From Candidatus Endobugula sertula (lineage in GTDB: Bacteria; Pseudomonadota; Gammaproteobacteria; Pseudomonadales; Cellvibrionaceae), in NCBI GenBank assembly GCA_001723645.1, contig MDLC01000025.1, forward strand, positions 1-46,386: a stretch of DNA of 46,386 nt, in the 5' to 3' direction. Below the pieces are notes generated by a model. It saw only the letters and a program-made list of their open reading frames with translations. It was not told the DNA's origin and did not search any database. How positions within the stretch are numbered: position 1 is the first letter of the stretch; the number at the start of each line of letters is the position of its first letter. The position numbers were made by a program, and so were the translations under genes. Below are positions 15,941-24,464 of this stretch, piece after piece.

Positions 15941-17389
15941 ATGGCTAAAAGTCGTCAATTTAAGAATGCACAGTTTATTCGTATTGAAGGGCAGCTGTGG
16001 GCGTTAGGTTTGGAGTGGCACCAGGTCAAAGGCAAAGAGGCCTCTGTGCGTCATTGTCGCCAGCTGGCCAAGGATAGCCGAGGGACTTACGGTACGCTCT
16101 GTTACGCGCCTGAGCCTGACAGAGACGATGAGGATGTTGAGACTACGAACGATGTGAATACGCCGTTACCTCTTTTCGGGGTGGTGGCCAACGCAGGCCG
16201 GGGTCGTCGTGCTCGATCGGCAGCAGTATTGGTTGACCAAACCTATGAGCAAGCCATTGTGGTATTACCGATTGAAGACGGTGTGTATTGGTTATGTGCG
16301 GTGGCTGGAGGCATGGTCATTATCGGTAAGGATGTGGTGTCTGATGAAGATGAAATCAGGACGATGGCCACTGAGCTATTAAGTTTAAACCCGGATTTTA
16401 CGTGTGTGGGTGATGATACCTTCTGGGATGAGGTGGACTGGTCAAGTTTAGATAGGGATCCGGCAACCGTTGATGTCATCGATGTGGATACCTTTTTTGA
16501 TCCACAAGATAGCTCAGACGTTCCTGCACTGATTCACTATGGCAGTCGTCGATGGTTATGGGCATCGCTGGCAATGATAAGCGCTTGTGTTGTTGGTATT
16601 GCCGCTCACCAAGCGTATCAGCAGTGGCTGGCTCCTGAGCCAGTCGCAGCTCAAGTGGAGCAAGATCCCGCTGAGATCGCCATGGATACGCATAATGCGA
16701 CTGTGACTCGTGTGGTACAGGAGAGTGGGATACATCGGAGTAACGTAGCCTGGACGCAGCGTGTTCTCGCATTGGTCGATCGTACTCCGGTGAATACACG
16801 TGGCTGGACATTACAGCGTGTTGAATGCGGGTTTATGAGTGATCAGTGTGAGCTGCAATGGTCATCCGCTATTGGTACTTATGCGGATCTCTTACAAGCG
16901 CGAGGGAGTCAATCTCAAATGACTTTTGACGGCCCGAAGCAAGCCACTGAAGTGTTGCCTTTATCGGTGAAAGACAGATTGCTTTCCTCACTACGTGATC
17001 AAGGCGCTGTACGGCAGTATGTCACGACATTGCCCAACACTCGACACTTTGACGTTCAGCATGTCAGTCAATTACAAGAGTTCGATAGCCTAGATGATGT
17101 GAGCCGCTTTGGCTTAAACACGCAACCTGCTCAATCGTACCTCTCCCTGGCACCGGTACCGACACGCCAGACAGTGGGCTCCTTGGTGGTGGGCGATTGG
17201 CACCTCGATGGTACCGGCATCACCATTTTGTTGGGATCCATTCAGCTATTAAACCCATCGGTTTTTCATGTGCAATCTCTTGCGCTGACACTAAAGAAAA
17301 CTACATCCAATCAATCGTCATTGTCCAGGACAGAGTTATCTGTTGAGTGGAAGTTGACGGGCAATTACACCACTCAAGGCGACCAGTAG
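15941..17389 (+). CDS. pilO: PilO-type pilus assembly protein
   Basis: A 482-residue protein, cytoplasmic for about the first 200 residues (ARRARSAAVLVDQTYEQAIVVLP, GVYWLCAVAGGMVI), one membrane helix at about 202-222 (LWASLAMISACVVGIAAH) and a periplasmic C-terminal half. This topology and the position between PilN and PilP match PilO of R64-type thin pili, an inner-membrane platform protein that links the cytoplasmic ATPase side with the periplasmic parts. GAGG lies a few bases before the ATG, 7 bases after pilN. Codon use and composition are like its neighbours. Confidence 0.8.
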   Translation: MAKSRQFKNAQFIRIEGQLWALGLEWHQVKGKEASVRHCRQLAKDSRGTYGTLCYAPEPDRDDEDVETTNDVNTPLPLFGVVANAGRGRRARSAAVLVDQTYEQAIVVLPIEDGVYWLCAVAGGMVIIGKDVVSDEDEIRTMATELLSLNPDFTCVGDDTFWDEVDWSSLDRDPATVDVIDVDTFFDPQDSSDVPALIHYGSRRWLWASLAMISACVVGIAAHQAYQQWLAPEPVAAQVEQDPAEIAMDTHNATVTRVVQESGIHRSNVAWTQRVLALVDRTPVNTRGWTLQRVECGFMSDQCELQWSSAIGTYADLLQARGSQSQMTFDGPKQATEVLPLSVKDRLLSSLRDQGAVRQYVTTLPNTRHFDVQHVSQLQEFDSLDDVSRFGLNTQPAQSYLSLAPVPTRQTVGSLVVGDWHLDGTGITILLGSIQLLNPSVFHVQSLALTLKKTTSNQSSLSRTELSVEWKLTGNYTTQGDQ

Positions 17390-17398
17390 GTATTTATC

Positions 17399-17920
17399 AT
17401 GAGATGTCATTTACCACAAATCACGCTGACGTTGAGCATGGCTCTTCTGTTGGGCTCATCGTTTACATTCGCGGGTGTTGATGAACTACCGCCACCAGAC
17501 AATGCAGGTGGAGCATCTGCGCCTAATACGGGTTTTGAACAGTATGGTGGGACGGTGCAACACCTGATCGATAAAAAACGTCAAGGAATTGAGCAGCAGC
17601 CACCAGCACCGGATCCAGCCAGTGATACACCACCAACAGTAGATACTGGGGCAGGTGGGACAACGTATTACCCGCCTATTGTTTTTGTCGGTATGTATGA
17701 ACAAGCAGACGGTGATCGCGTTGCTGAAATTTATTTCAGGGGCAACATTCTGCAATACCGCAAAAAAGAAACCTTACCGAACAAAGAGGTCATTACTCAT
17801 ATTGACGATCGCGCCCTCACGACCAACCAACAGCAGTATTGGCTAAGTCCGACACCGACAGCTCCAGAGACTTCACCGAGCCTGGGTGAACCGCAGGTGC
17901 CGTTAGGACTGATTCAATAG
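17399..17920 (+). CDS. pilP: PilP-type pilus biogenesis protein
   Basis: A 173-residue exported protein: a signal peptide (TLTLSMALLLGSSFTFAG), a Pro/Gly-rich disordered section, then a small beta domain (YPPIVFVGMYEQADGDRVAEIYFRGNILQYRKKETLPN) and a Pro-rich tail. Such a single small beta domain behind a signal peptide is typical of PilP in type IVB operons, thought to join the PilO platform to the secretin. It lies 9 bases after pilO and 8 before pilQ. Sequence identity in this family is low, so the name rests largely on order and architecture. Confidence 0.75.
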   Translation: MRCHLPQITLTLSMALLLGSSFTFAGVDELPPPDNAGGASAPNTGFEQYGGTVQHLIDKKRQGIEQQPPAPDPASDTPPTVDTGAGGTTYYPPIVFVGMYEQADGDRVAEIYFRGNILQYRKKETLPNKEVITHIDDRALTTNQQQYWLSPTPTAPETSPSLGEPQVPLGLIQ

Positions 17921-17928
17921 GAGGCGGT

Positions 17929-19260
17929 ATGGGAGCAGTTATTCGGCGTGTTGATGAGTTAAATACATTATGTCCAGGTTGGAAAGCCTACGAGGAAGAG
18001 TCTCGTGTCTTTGCATCCCTGGGTATTAAAACCCCTATGGGGTCTTTTATGCTCTTGGCTCAAGAAGAGAGTGAAAAGCTTTTACTGTTGGTTAGCCCAG
18101 ATGCACACAACAGCCAAGAATTTTATATGGTCGGTACCAAATTGTTACGTGAGTATGACGTGCAAGTACTTCAGGCCGAATCCAGCATCTTACGCATTCT
18201 GGTGACAGAGCGTGATGAAGATGAGAAAGAGAAAGTTACGCAGCAAGACCAGCAGTTGTTCCATGAAATTATTGAAGATGCAGTCGCACAAGGCTCATCG
18301 GACTTGATGATTCATGCAACCCGTAAGGGACTGTACGAAGTTTTGTACGACATTGATACGATTCCAGAATATATCCGCGATCTCACTGAGTCTGAAGTTA
18401 AAGGCATGATGCGTTATTACTATCAACGCATTGCGAAAAATAGTGTAGAAGAAACCACGCATTCAATGGAAAGTGCGCAATTTGCTGGTGGCACCATTAT
18501 GGTCAATAGTGAAGTGGTTAGATTACGTTACCAGTCTAAAGAAGTGTTTCCGTATGGTATGGACTTTGTTATTCGACTGCTTAATCAAAGCAAGGAAACA
18601 GGCTTTGATGATGTAGAAGATTTACAGTTAACCGACGATCAAACAGCGGCACTTAGGCGTATCCAAAATCGTGAGAAGGGCGCTGTGGCGATAGCGGGTG
18701 AAACCAATAGTGGGAAAAGTACTACCGCGAAAGTTCAGCTGGAGTCTATAAAACGTGATAGGCCGGATAAGGTAGTCCGCACTTTAGAATCCCCTGTTGA
18801 ATATTTAATGCGCTTTGGTATTCGACAGCATGAAGTGCGTGAATCCAAGTCAGCCGATAGTGCGAACGCAATGGATCAAGTCGTAAAAGAATTCATGCGG
18901 ATGAATTTTAAGTTGGCTTATGTTGCGGAATTACGAGGCGTTGAAACTGCTCGGCTATTTGTCAATATTTTAGAGTCTGGCCACGGGGTGTATTTAACCT
19001 TGCACACCTCTGGTGTCTTTACTGTTTACGATCGCCTGGAAAGGCAAGGTATTGATAAATACATTACCACTCAGGCCGGTAATATCAATGCACTGATTTA
19101 TCAGAAACGCCTCCCTCAGTTATGTGAGCATTGCAAGGTTCCTTTTGTTGATCATCATGAATCCCATCCAGAACTGTTATCCCGTTTAGAAATGATTGGT
19201 GTTCCTCTGGATGAGGTGTACTTAAAGTCCTCGACTGGCTGCAACCATTGTCGTCATTGA
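17929..19260 (+). CDS. pilQ: PilQ pilus assembly ATPase, cut by an in-frame TGA
   Basis: Residues 1-443 of a GspE/PilT-type ATPase with Walker A GETNSGKST (257-265), an Asp box-like ESPVEYLM, the Walker B region AYVAELRG, a His box LTLHTSG and the first three parts of a zinc-binding tetracysteine (CEHC, then CNHC). The TGA at 19258-19260 comes right after CNHCRH, where family members read on with TGIKGR. The same frame continues for 98 codons (GIKGSRIAMEIVMPN ...) to a stop at 19552-19554, which overlaps the pilR start. The truncated form keeps the catalytic core but loses the C-terminal cap. The TGA may be a nonsense mutation, a sequencing error or a recoding event. AGGAGG precedes the ATG. 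Confidence 0.85.
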   Translation: MGAVIRRVDELNTLCPGWKAYEEESRVFASLGIKTPMGSFMLLAQEESEKLLLLVSPDAHNSQEFYMVGTKLLREYDVQVLQAESSILRILVTERDEDEKEKVTQQDQQLFHEIIEDAVAQGSSDLMIHATRKGLYEVLYDIDTIPEYIRDLTESEVKGMMRYYYQRIAKNSVEETTHSMESAQFAGGTIMVNSEVVRLRYQSKEVFPYGMDFVIRLLNQSKETGFDDVEDLQLTDDQTAALRRIQNREKGAVAIAGETNSGKSTTAKVQLESIKRDRPDKVVRTLESPVEYLMRFGIRQHEVRESKSADSANAMDQVVKEFMRMNFKLAYVAELRGVETARLFVNILESGHGVYLTLHTSGVFTVYDRLERQGIDKYITTQAGNINALIYQKRLPQLCEHCKVPFVDHHESHPELLSRLEMIGVPLDEVYLKSSTGCNHCRH

Positions 19261-19554
19261 GGCATTAAAGGTAGTCGTATTGCGATGGAGATCGTAATGC
19301 CTAATGCGGCAATGTCACAAGCCGTGCTCAATAAAGACCGTCATGGGTTCTATCAAGAGTGGGTAAAGCGTTGTGAAGAAAGTCAGTGGGGGGATATAGC
19401 CGAAACGGATTGTTATCACGCTATTCGATTAATGATGCAGGGAGTTATTGATCCTGTGACCTTTGAACAAGCTTACGGGGTGATTGATAAGAGAATGCTT
19501 CGAGAAGAATGTAATACTTGGCAAGACGGTGAGGGTTTTTCTATATGGAAATAA
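19261..19554 (+). pseudogene. pilQ: C-terminal part of PilQ after the in-frame TGA
   Basis: In the same frame as the pilQ start, these codons encode GIKGSRIAMEIVMPN followed by a helical tail (CYHAIRLMMQGVIDPVTFEQAYGVID), as expected from the end of a GspE-type ATPase. A separate start is possible at ATG 19285, but no good ribosome binding site precedes it. The stop at 19552-19554 overlaps the ATG of pilR (19545), the normal coupling for an intact pilQ-pilR pair, which supports a recent lesion. Confidence 0.75.
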
Positions 19555-20618
19555 ATATTGAAAAAGCAGTGAAGAAATCACGGAGAAGATTGAAGTCGGT
19601 CAGTTATCGTGTCCGGTTTTATGAACTATTAAAAAACTATGTTGTGACTGGGCGAATGGCATTTCCTGAGGTGTTTCGTAAATTAGCGAAACGAAAAAGG
19701 GAAAGAAACAATAGGGATGCGATTATTTTCGAGTCACTGAAAGCCTTGGTCGATGAAAAAAATGTGAGTGTTTTTGATGCTTTAGCCATGATGTTGCCAC
19801 GTGAAGAAATAATGCTTTTAGAATCCTCGCCTAGAGAGGATATGTCCATGGGGTTTGATCAACTTATTAAGTTGGCAAAGAGTAAATCGGATATCACTAA
19901 TGCTGTTATTGTCTCAGTAGGAATGGGTTTTTTATCAATAGTCTCAGGTATCCCATCGTTGCTATTTCAGCTATCTATTCAAGTCCCTGAGTATTTGCAG
20001 ATTTTACCTGAAGAGCACTGGCCGGAGATTAGTCACTTTTCTTTGTTTCTGTATAAATTATTGATTGTTCATTACTGGGTTATACCTGTTGTAATAGTAA
20101 TTATTATTGGGTTCACAATCTACACCTTATCAAGACCATCGTTCGTCCTTCGCAGAACGCTTGATATTCTTCCTCCTTGGTCAATTCAACGAGGTATTCA
20201 GTCATCATCTTTTATGGTTGGCCTTGGAACGTTATTAAATCAACGAATTGCTTTCCCATCAGCACTAGAAAAATTGTTATCAGTTTCACCCAATTATATG
20301 CGATTACATTTAGAAAAAATGGAAGAGCGTATGGAGGAAAATATGGCACTTGAAGATGTCATTGATACCGGCTTTGTACCTAGAGATCGGATGGATTATA
20401 TAGAAGACTTTGTGGATCAAGTTAGTTTTAGTCGAGTATTGTTAGATGAGGGAGAAGATGAAATTAAAAAACTACCGGGAAAGATAAAATCCCTCATGCT
20501 TACGATGATGACATTAGTTATTTTGACTATTTTTGGTTTGAATATCTATGTCAGCTTTTCTGGTCAGCAAGTAGGTATAGCGTATAAAGAATATTATGAA
20601 AATGGTTTTAGGCGTTAA
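19545..20618 (+). CDS. pilR: PilR inner-membrane platform protein (GspF/PilC family)
   Basis: A 357-residue polytopic membrane protein of the GspF/PilC family. Cytoplasmic helices fill residues 1-115; membrane segments lie at about 119-145 (DITNAVIVSVGMGFLSIVSGI), about 175-205 (VIPVVIVIIIGFTIYTL) and at the C-terminus (IKSLMLTMMTLVILTIFGLNIY). The second repeat contains SSSFMVGLGTLLNQRIAFPSAL, a typical GspF feature. It forms the inner-membrane base with which the PilQ ATPase drives pilus polymerisation. The ATG overlaps the end of the downstream pilQ portion, so its translation may suffer from the TGA in pilQ. Base composition is more AT-rich than pilN-pilP. Confidence 0.85.
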   Translation: MEINIEKAVKKSRRRLKSVSYRVRFYELLKNYVVTGRMAFPEVFRKLAKRKRERNNRDAIIFESLKALVDEKNVSVFDALAMMLPREEIMLLESSPREDMSMGFDQLIKLAKSKSDITNAVIVSVGMGFLSIVSGIPSLLFQLSIQVPEYLQILPEEHWPEISHFSLFLYKLLIVHYWVIPVVIVIIIGFTIYTLSRPSFVLRRTLDILPPWSIQRGIQSSSFMVGLGTLLNQRIAFPSALEKLLSVSPNYMRLHLEKMEERMEENMALEDVIDTGFVPRDRMDYIEDFVDQVSFSRVLLDEGEDEIKKLPGKIKSLMLTMMTLVILTIFGLNIYVSFSGQQVGIAYKEYYENGFRR

Positions 20619-20653
20619 TATTTATTACTACAAACTTAAAATAGAGGTTAATT

Positions 20654-21202
20654 ATGAAGAAATATTCAATGATAAATAGAAAACAGAGAGGGGCTATAGA
20701 ACCTATCGTCTTTGGTCTTTTTGCAGTGCTTGTATTTTTAGGTTTATCAGCCTTACTTGTGCAAAAAGTTTTTTTATCTGACTCTTCTTTTCAGGTGTTG
20801 CTTAATGGTCATCGTCTTATGGTGAAAGCCGTATATGACGATTTTCCACACGCTACTGATTTTTCCACATTAGATAATGCCATGGCTAACCAGGGGCGTT
20901 ACCCACCGGATAATTGGAACAGGGGCGGGTCGACAATTGTAAACAATGTGAATGGTGCCGTGAATTTTGATGGGTCTACTTGTAACGGTATTGCTGATGC
21001 CTGTTTTTCGGGTTCGCAAGCAAATTTAAGTGCATCGTTATGTAAAAAGTTTGCGAATGCAGAGTTTGTTCGCGCAAATACGATTATCGTTGGTACCACG
21101 ACAGTGAAAGCCAATGCAACAGCCGTTGTGAATCCAGCAACCATCAATGCTGCCTGTAATAATGCAACCAATACGGTTGCTGTTCAGTATTCAAAATTTT
21201 AA
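20654..21202 (+). CDS. pilS: PilS major prepilin
   Basis: A 182-residue prepilin. The type IV leader ends in RKQRG, followed by the hydrophobic helix AIEPIVFGLFAVLVFLGLSALLV with Glu near the start of the mature protein. The C-terminal globular half has four cysteines, including CNGIADAC and C...AACNN, likely a disulfide pair closing the D region. It would be the main subunit of the thin pilus. No prepilin peptidase (PilU/PilD type) is in the window, so processing must come from elsewhere on the element or from the host. AGAGG lies 7 bases before the ATG; the gap to pilR is 35 bases. Confidence 0.82.
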   Translation: MKKYSMINRKQRGAIEPIVFGLFAVLVFLGLSALLVQKVFLSDSSFQVLLNGHRLMVKAVYDDFPHATDFSTLDNAMANQGRYPPDNWNRGGSTIVNNVNGAVNFDGSTCNGIADACFSGSQANLSASLCKKFANAEFVRANTIIVGTTTVKANATAVVNPATINAACNNATNTVAVQYSKF

Positions 21203-21224
21203 TTGATGTTAACAAAAAGGTCAT

Positions 21225-22427
21225 ATGATGAGGCTTAGTTCAGTCTGCTCTTTCAAAAAGCAAAAAGGTGCAATAGAGGCGATCGGGTATGCAATGATAC
21301 TAGTATTCTCTACGCTTACTTGGCTGTGGATTCAGCAGCAAATGGAGCAGTTTAAGGATAGTGCCGCAGATCAGTCAGGCGTGTACGCTGCTCAATTCAA
21401 ACATGCGTTGCAATCTAAACTTACCCAAGATGGAGTCGGTATCACTACTGGCACGTTTACAGGTACTGCATGGTTAAAAGATAGCGCAACTTGTACAGCA
21501 GGTACTGGGACACTACAGCATCTTCCCTGCGCCTTTCCTGATAATCTGAACTTTGACTTGTCGTACAGCACGGTAGTTACCGTCTCTGGAGGTATAGCGA
21601 CATTAACGACTTCTCTAGGGGCTCCGATGTATCGTGGTCAGGCGAATTCTAGTATTGCTGGCCGTATCGTGTCTGCTATCAATGGTGCCAATAGTGCGTA
21701 CTCAACTCCTGTCACCCAAGCGTACTTTGTGGCAAGTCATGATATGAGTACGGGAGTCATCACGATCACCGTCACCAGTTCGGCTAACCTGGATTATTTG
21801 CGACCCGATGGAACGGTATTGCCGACTGCGGATTTTAATTGGAATGGTAATGGTATTACGGGTATTGATAATCTGTCTTCCAACACACTATCAACGACAA
21901 CAATCAATACCTCCTCGCTGACCGCAACGGGGAGTCTTAATAGTAGTAGCTTATCGACGGGTACGGTATCTACAGGAACTCTGTCTGTGACCGGGACAGT
22001 GAGTGCTCCATCTGTATCAGGTACTACAATTACTGCTACAAATTCGACCAACACTACAACGAGCACTACGAACTTAACCTTTCGTAGTGCGATTACGCCT
22101 AATGGTGGTTGTTCCGGGAGAGCGATTAATGTGGATTCATCTGGACGAGTTTATTCCTGTGTTAGTGGTCGATGGACTTCGGTAGGTGGCACACCTTCTG
22201 TTGTAGTGTCTAACGGCGCCCGTGGTACTGGCAACCATGTACTAGGTTATTTCCATGGGTGCTCAGCATCTGGACATTACAATAACTCTAACTCTGGTGA
22301 CAGGATGAATGCTTATATTTACGCAGCATCTGGGCCGATCAGTGATGGCCGTTATTATTGGCGACTATACAACTATTCAGAACGATCTTCTCAACAATTA
22401 CGCTACACCTGTTGGCGTTATCAATAA
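21225..22427 (+). CDS. pilV: PilV minor pilin / tip adhesin
   Basis: A 400-residue prepilin-like protein: leader to KKQKG, then AIEAIGYAMILVFSTLTWLWI, a helical neck and a beta-rich domain, a Ser/Thr repeat stalk (about 220-285, units like LSTGTVSTGTLSVTG) and a C-terminal domain with four cysteines (GGCSGRAINVDSSGRVYSC ... GYFHGC ... YTCWRYQ). This matches PilV, which sits at the pilus tip and recognises recipient surface sugars. The stalk resembles phage tail-fibre repeats. In R64 the 3' end of pilV is varied by a shufflon; here I see no inverted repeats or spare 3' segments after the stop, so the tip looks fixed. Confidence 0.8.
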   Translation: MMRLSSVCSFKKQKGAIEAIGYAMILVFSTLTWLWIQQQMEQFKDSAADQSGVYAAQFKHALQSKLTQDGVGITTGTFTGTAWLKDSATCTAGTGTLQHLPCAFPDNLNFDLSYSTVVTVSGGIATLTTSLGAPMYRGQANSSIAGRIVSAINGANSAYSTPVTQAYFVASHDMSTGVITITVTSSANLDYLRPDGTVLPTADFNWNGNGITGIDNLSSNTLSTTTINTSSLTATGSLNSSSLSTGTVSTGTLSVTGTVSAPSVSGTTITATNSTNTTTSTTNLTFRSAITPNGGCSGRAINVDSSGRVYSCVSGRWTSVGGTPSVVVSNGARGTGNHVLGYFHGCSASGHYNNSNSGDRMNAYIYAASGPISDGRYYWRLYNYSERSSQQLRYTCWRYQ

Positions 22428-22472
22428 CTGTTTTATTCATCAACTATAACCCATTTAACAAATGAGAGCTTT

Positions 22473-23246
22473 ATGAAAAGCATTAAACCTACAGCGTCAC
22501 ACCCAAAGACAAATGAAGTGATATTACAATTAATTACCAAACACTTATCGAGAGAGAGTGTAGCCTTGGATTTTGGAGCAGAGCGGGGGTATATGAGTCA
22601 GAAGGTTGGACAGTACCTTGAAGGAAACAATCAAGAACCACGCAAGTACCCGTATGCCTGTGATATTGATTCTGATGCATATGAATACGAGGGTATCCAT
22701 TGTCAGCGCATTCAAGATAATTCAGATATTCCATTTCATAATGATTTTTTTGATGTAGTTTATTCTATCGAAGTTCTTGAACATATGCCTCGTCCTTATG
22801 ATTTTTTCCAGCAGTGTTATCAAAAACTTAAACCCGGTGGTCGGTTAATTTTTTCTACGCCTAATGTATTAAATTTTCAGTCACGGTTACGCTTTTTGCT
22901 AACAGGTTATCATGAAATGTTTGGGCCTCTTTCTATCCAAGAAAAAAATGCGGGGCGATTATGCGGGCATATTATGCCTCTGAGCTACAGCAACTATCAT
23001 TATGGGTTGAGAAAGTCCGGTTTTAACCAAATTGAATTTCATGTTGATCGTAAAAAGCGAGGAGCATTGATTCCGGCGCTGTTGCTTTACCCCTTATTGA
23101 AGTGGTCTAGTTATCGAGCAGATAAGCGATTACAGCGCTACGACACAGAGGTAGCCAATGAAAATAAAGGGGTTGTTCCCTTTGTGAATTCATTGGATAT
23201 GTTGGCTTCAAGAAGCTGCATTATTGTAGCTCAAAAGCCCTATTGA
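22473..23246 (+). CDS. Class I SAM-dependent methyltransferase
   Basis: A 257-residue methyltransferase. Motif I reads ALDFGAERGYMSQ (about 29-41), an acidic CDID follows at the end of the second strand, and FFDVVYSIEVLEHMPRPYDFFQQC plus LKPGGRLIFSTPN give the post-I and motif IV-VI region of Methyltransf_11/23 proteins that often act on small molecules, lipids or sugars. The C-terminal part has a basic, hydrophobic stretch (ALIPALLLYPLLKWSSYRADKR). It lies 46 bases after pilV and is probably read from the pilus operon; it might modify surface glycans or the pilin, but that is only inference. It is cargo, not backbone. The promoter of the next transcript overlaps its last codons. Confidence 0.72.
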   Translation: MKSIKPTASHPKTNEVILQLITKHLSRESVALDFGAERGYMSQKVGQYLEGNNQEPRKYPYACDIDSDAYEYEGIHCQRIQDNSDIPFHNDFFDVVYSIEVLEHMPRPYDFFQQCYQKLKPGGRLIFSTPNVLNFQSRLRFLLTGYHEMFGPLSIQEKNAGRLCGHIMPLSYSNYHYGLRKSGFNQIEFHVDRKKRGALIPALLLYPLLKWSSYRADKRLQRYDTEVANENKGVVPFVNSLDMLASRSCIIVAQKPY

Positions 23247-23270
23247 CAAATCCCTCTGTGGTGCTATATT
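23243..23270 (+). promoter_or_regulatory. Sigma-70 promoter for the DUF3577 leader
   Basis: TTGACA (23243-23248), 16-base spacer, TATATT (23265-23270); the expected start of transcription is about 23277. A near-consensus promoter giving a 220-base leader before the DUF3577 start. Confidence 0.75.
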
Positions 23271-23276
23271 GAGCGT

Positions 23277-23497
23277 TATCAAAGCCAGTGACATTTCACT
23301 GACCTTGTTAAAAGATCATCCGTCAGTGCGGAGCCTTCGGGCAGTGATGATCGAGGCGAAAGCTTTGCACTGTCATTTCATCTCAAGACTTCGGTCTTAT
23401 CTTACGTTTTTCAACCCATCGGGGATACACCATTCCCGTTGGGGAAGTTGTTTGTGTATCTCCATTTTTATCTTTCTTAAACTTGGAGAATCCTATT
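23277..23497 (+). promoter_or_regulatory. Structured pseudoknot leader RNA, copy A (before DUF3577 gene)
   Basis: P0 hairpin CAGTGA-CATT-TCACTG (23286-23301). P1 GATCATC (23314-23320) pairs with GATGATC (23346-23352). P2 CAGTGC (23324-23329) pairs with GCACTG (23367-23372); P1 and P2 interleave, giving a pseudoknot. Between them lie GCC-TTCG-GGC (23333-23342) and GGC-GAAA-GCT (23355-23364). Then come AAGAC-TTCG-GTCTT (23385-23398), a hairpin of ACCC/GGGG-CCC/GGGG form (about 23414-23445), and TCTCCA (23459-23464) that pairs with TGGAGA (23484-23489), which is the ribosome binding site. The layout implies control of translation. A structured RNA class named after DUF3577 has been published; membership is likely but not tested here. 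Confidence 0.8.
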
Positions 23498-24352
23498 ATG
23501 ACTACTCAAACTAACTCTCAGAAAAAAGCGTACTTAAACCTACATACTGAAGGTATGGCGTATCTAAACAACATCGAGACGGTAACACCGAATAAACAAG
23601 GGGCGAAATCATTTCTTTCTTTGTCGGTTGCACTACTCGAAGGTGATCCTGAGAAGCCAACTAAAACCTACGTATCATTGGTTATTCCTGAAGCACTGGA
23701 CGACGTGACTGCACTTTTGGTCAAGCATCGTGAAGCAATTGCTGATCGTGATACCAAAGTGTTTGCCAACATCAAGTTTGCTAATCTTCGCCACAAACCC
23801 TTTGTTTATGGTGAAAACTCACAGCGAGCTGGAGAGTTGGGTGTCAACCTCAATGCGAAGTTAATCGGCCTGAAATACCTCAAAGTAGGTGACCAGGTGG
23901 TTTATAACAGCAACGAGAACGACGACCAACGTGCGACAGATACAGCGACTCATGAAACGACTGCGGTAAGAACAACTGCTCCTCAATCGTCTCCTGCACC
24001 TTCTGTCACTCAGTCTACGCAGTCTGAATCATCAACAAAAGCCAGTCCGAATAATTTATTCAGTGAATTGGAAACCGTTGGTGCTGACCTGTTTACGATG
24101 CCTCTGCAAATTACATTGTCGAAAGATGATCCGCAGTTTGCAGCACGTAAAGAGGGTGTTAAAGCTGCAGGCTATCACTGGAATAGTGAAAAGTTTACCT
24201 GGATGTTGCCAGAAGTGGAGCTATCGCAAGATGATCCTGCTTTTGAGTCTAAGAAGTCACTGCTCAAAAAGATGGATTATCGTTTTAATCGTGATAGTAA
24301 AACCTGGCGAGTTGCGTTTTCTCAACGAGGCAACAGACAACGTCAAGGCTAA
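23498..24352 (+). CDS. DUF3577 / STY4534-family ICE protein
   Basis: A 284-residue protein. Residues 1-145 form the DUF3577 domain (YLNLHTEGMAYLNNIETVTPNKQGAKSFLSLSVALLEG, FANIKFANLRHKPFVYGENSQRAGELGVNLNAKLIGLKYLKVGD), annotated in SPI-7-type elements as STY4534-family replication protein; the beta pattern is reminiscent of an OB fold. After a Ser/Thr/Gln linker the C-terminus has two short copies of a DDPQFAARKEGVKAAGYHW... / DDPAFESKKSLLKKMDYRF... motif ending in a Trp strand (FTWMLPE, KTWRVAF), a small repeat unit also seen at the end of other ICE proteins such as the DUF3275 gene here. GGAG precedes ATG 23498 and is masked by the leader. Confidence 0.8.
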   Translation: MTTQTNSQKKAYLNLHTEGMAYLNNIETVTPNKQGAKSFLSLSVALLEGDPEKPTKTYVSLVIPEALDDVTALLVKHREAIADRDTKVFANIKFANLRHKPFVYGENSQRAGELGVNLNAKLIGLKYLKVGDQVVYNSNENDDQRATDTATHETTAVRTTAPQSSPAPSVTQSTQSESSTKASPNNLFSELETVGADLFTMPLQITLSKDDPQFAARKEGVKAAGYHWNSEKFTWMLPEVELSQDDPAFESKKSLLKKMDYRFNRDSKTWRVAFSQRGNRQRQG

Positions 24353-24364
24353 ACCTTACCTCTC

Positions 24365-24397
24365 ACCCGTTAACTACTTTGTAGTCAACGGGTTTTT
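24365..24397 (+). terminator. Rho-independent terminator
   Basis: Stem ACCCGTT-A-ACTAC / GTAGT-C-AACGGGT with a TTT loop and one mismatch, followed by TTTTT. A close copy follows the next gene (24684-24717). Confidence 0.85.
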
Positions 24398-24464
24398 ATC
24401 ACCTTTATATAGTTGGAGTGGAAATCCTTAGAGTTTCTGCGTAGATAAATTTGTGAGGTTTGTT

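Noticed and set aside
21800-22100. Ser/Thr-rich repeats in pilV as a shufflon
   Set aside because: The repeats are coding repeats of the stalk; no inverted recombination sites or alternative 3' ends lie after the stop, and the serine recombinase is 22 kb away.
23269-23514. An 81-codon gene overlapping leader A
   Set aside because: It runs through the pseudoknot and the DUF3577 start with no ribosome binding site; RNA structure explains the sequence better.
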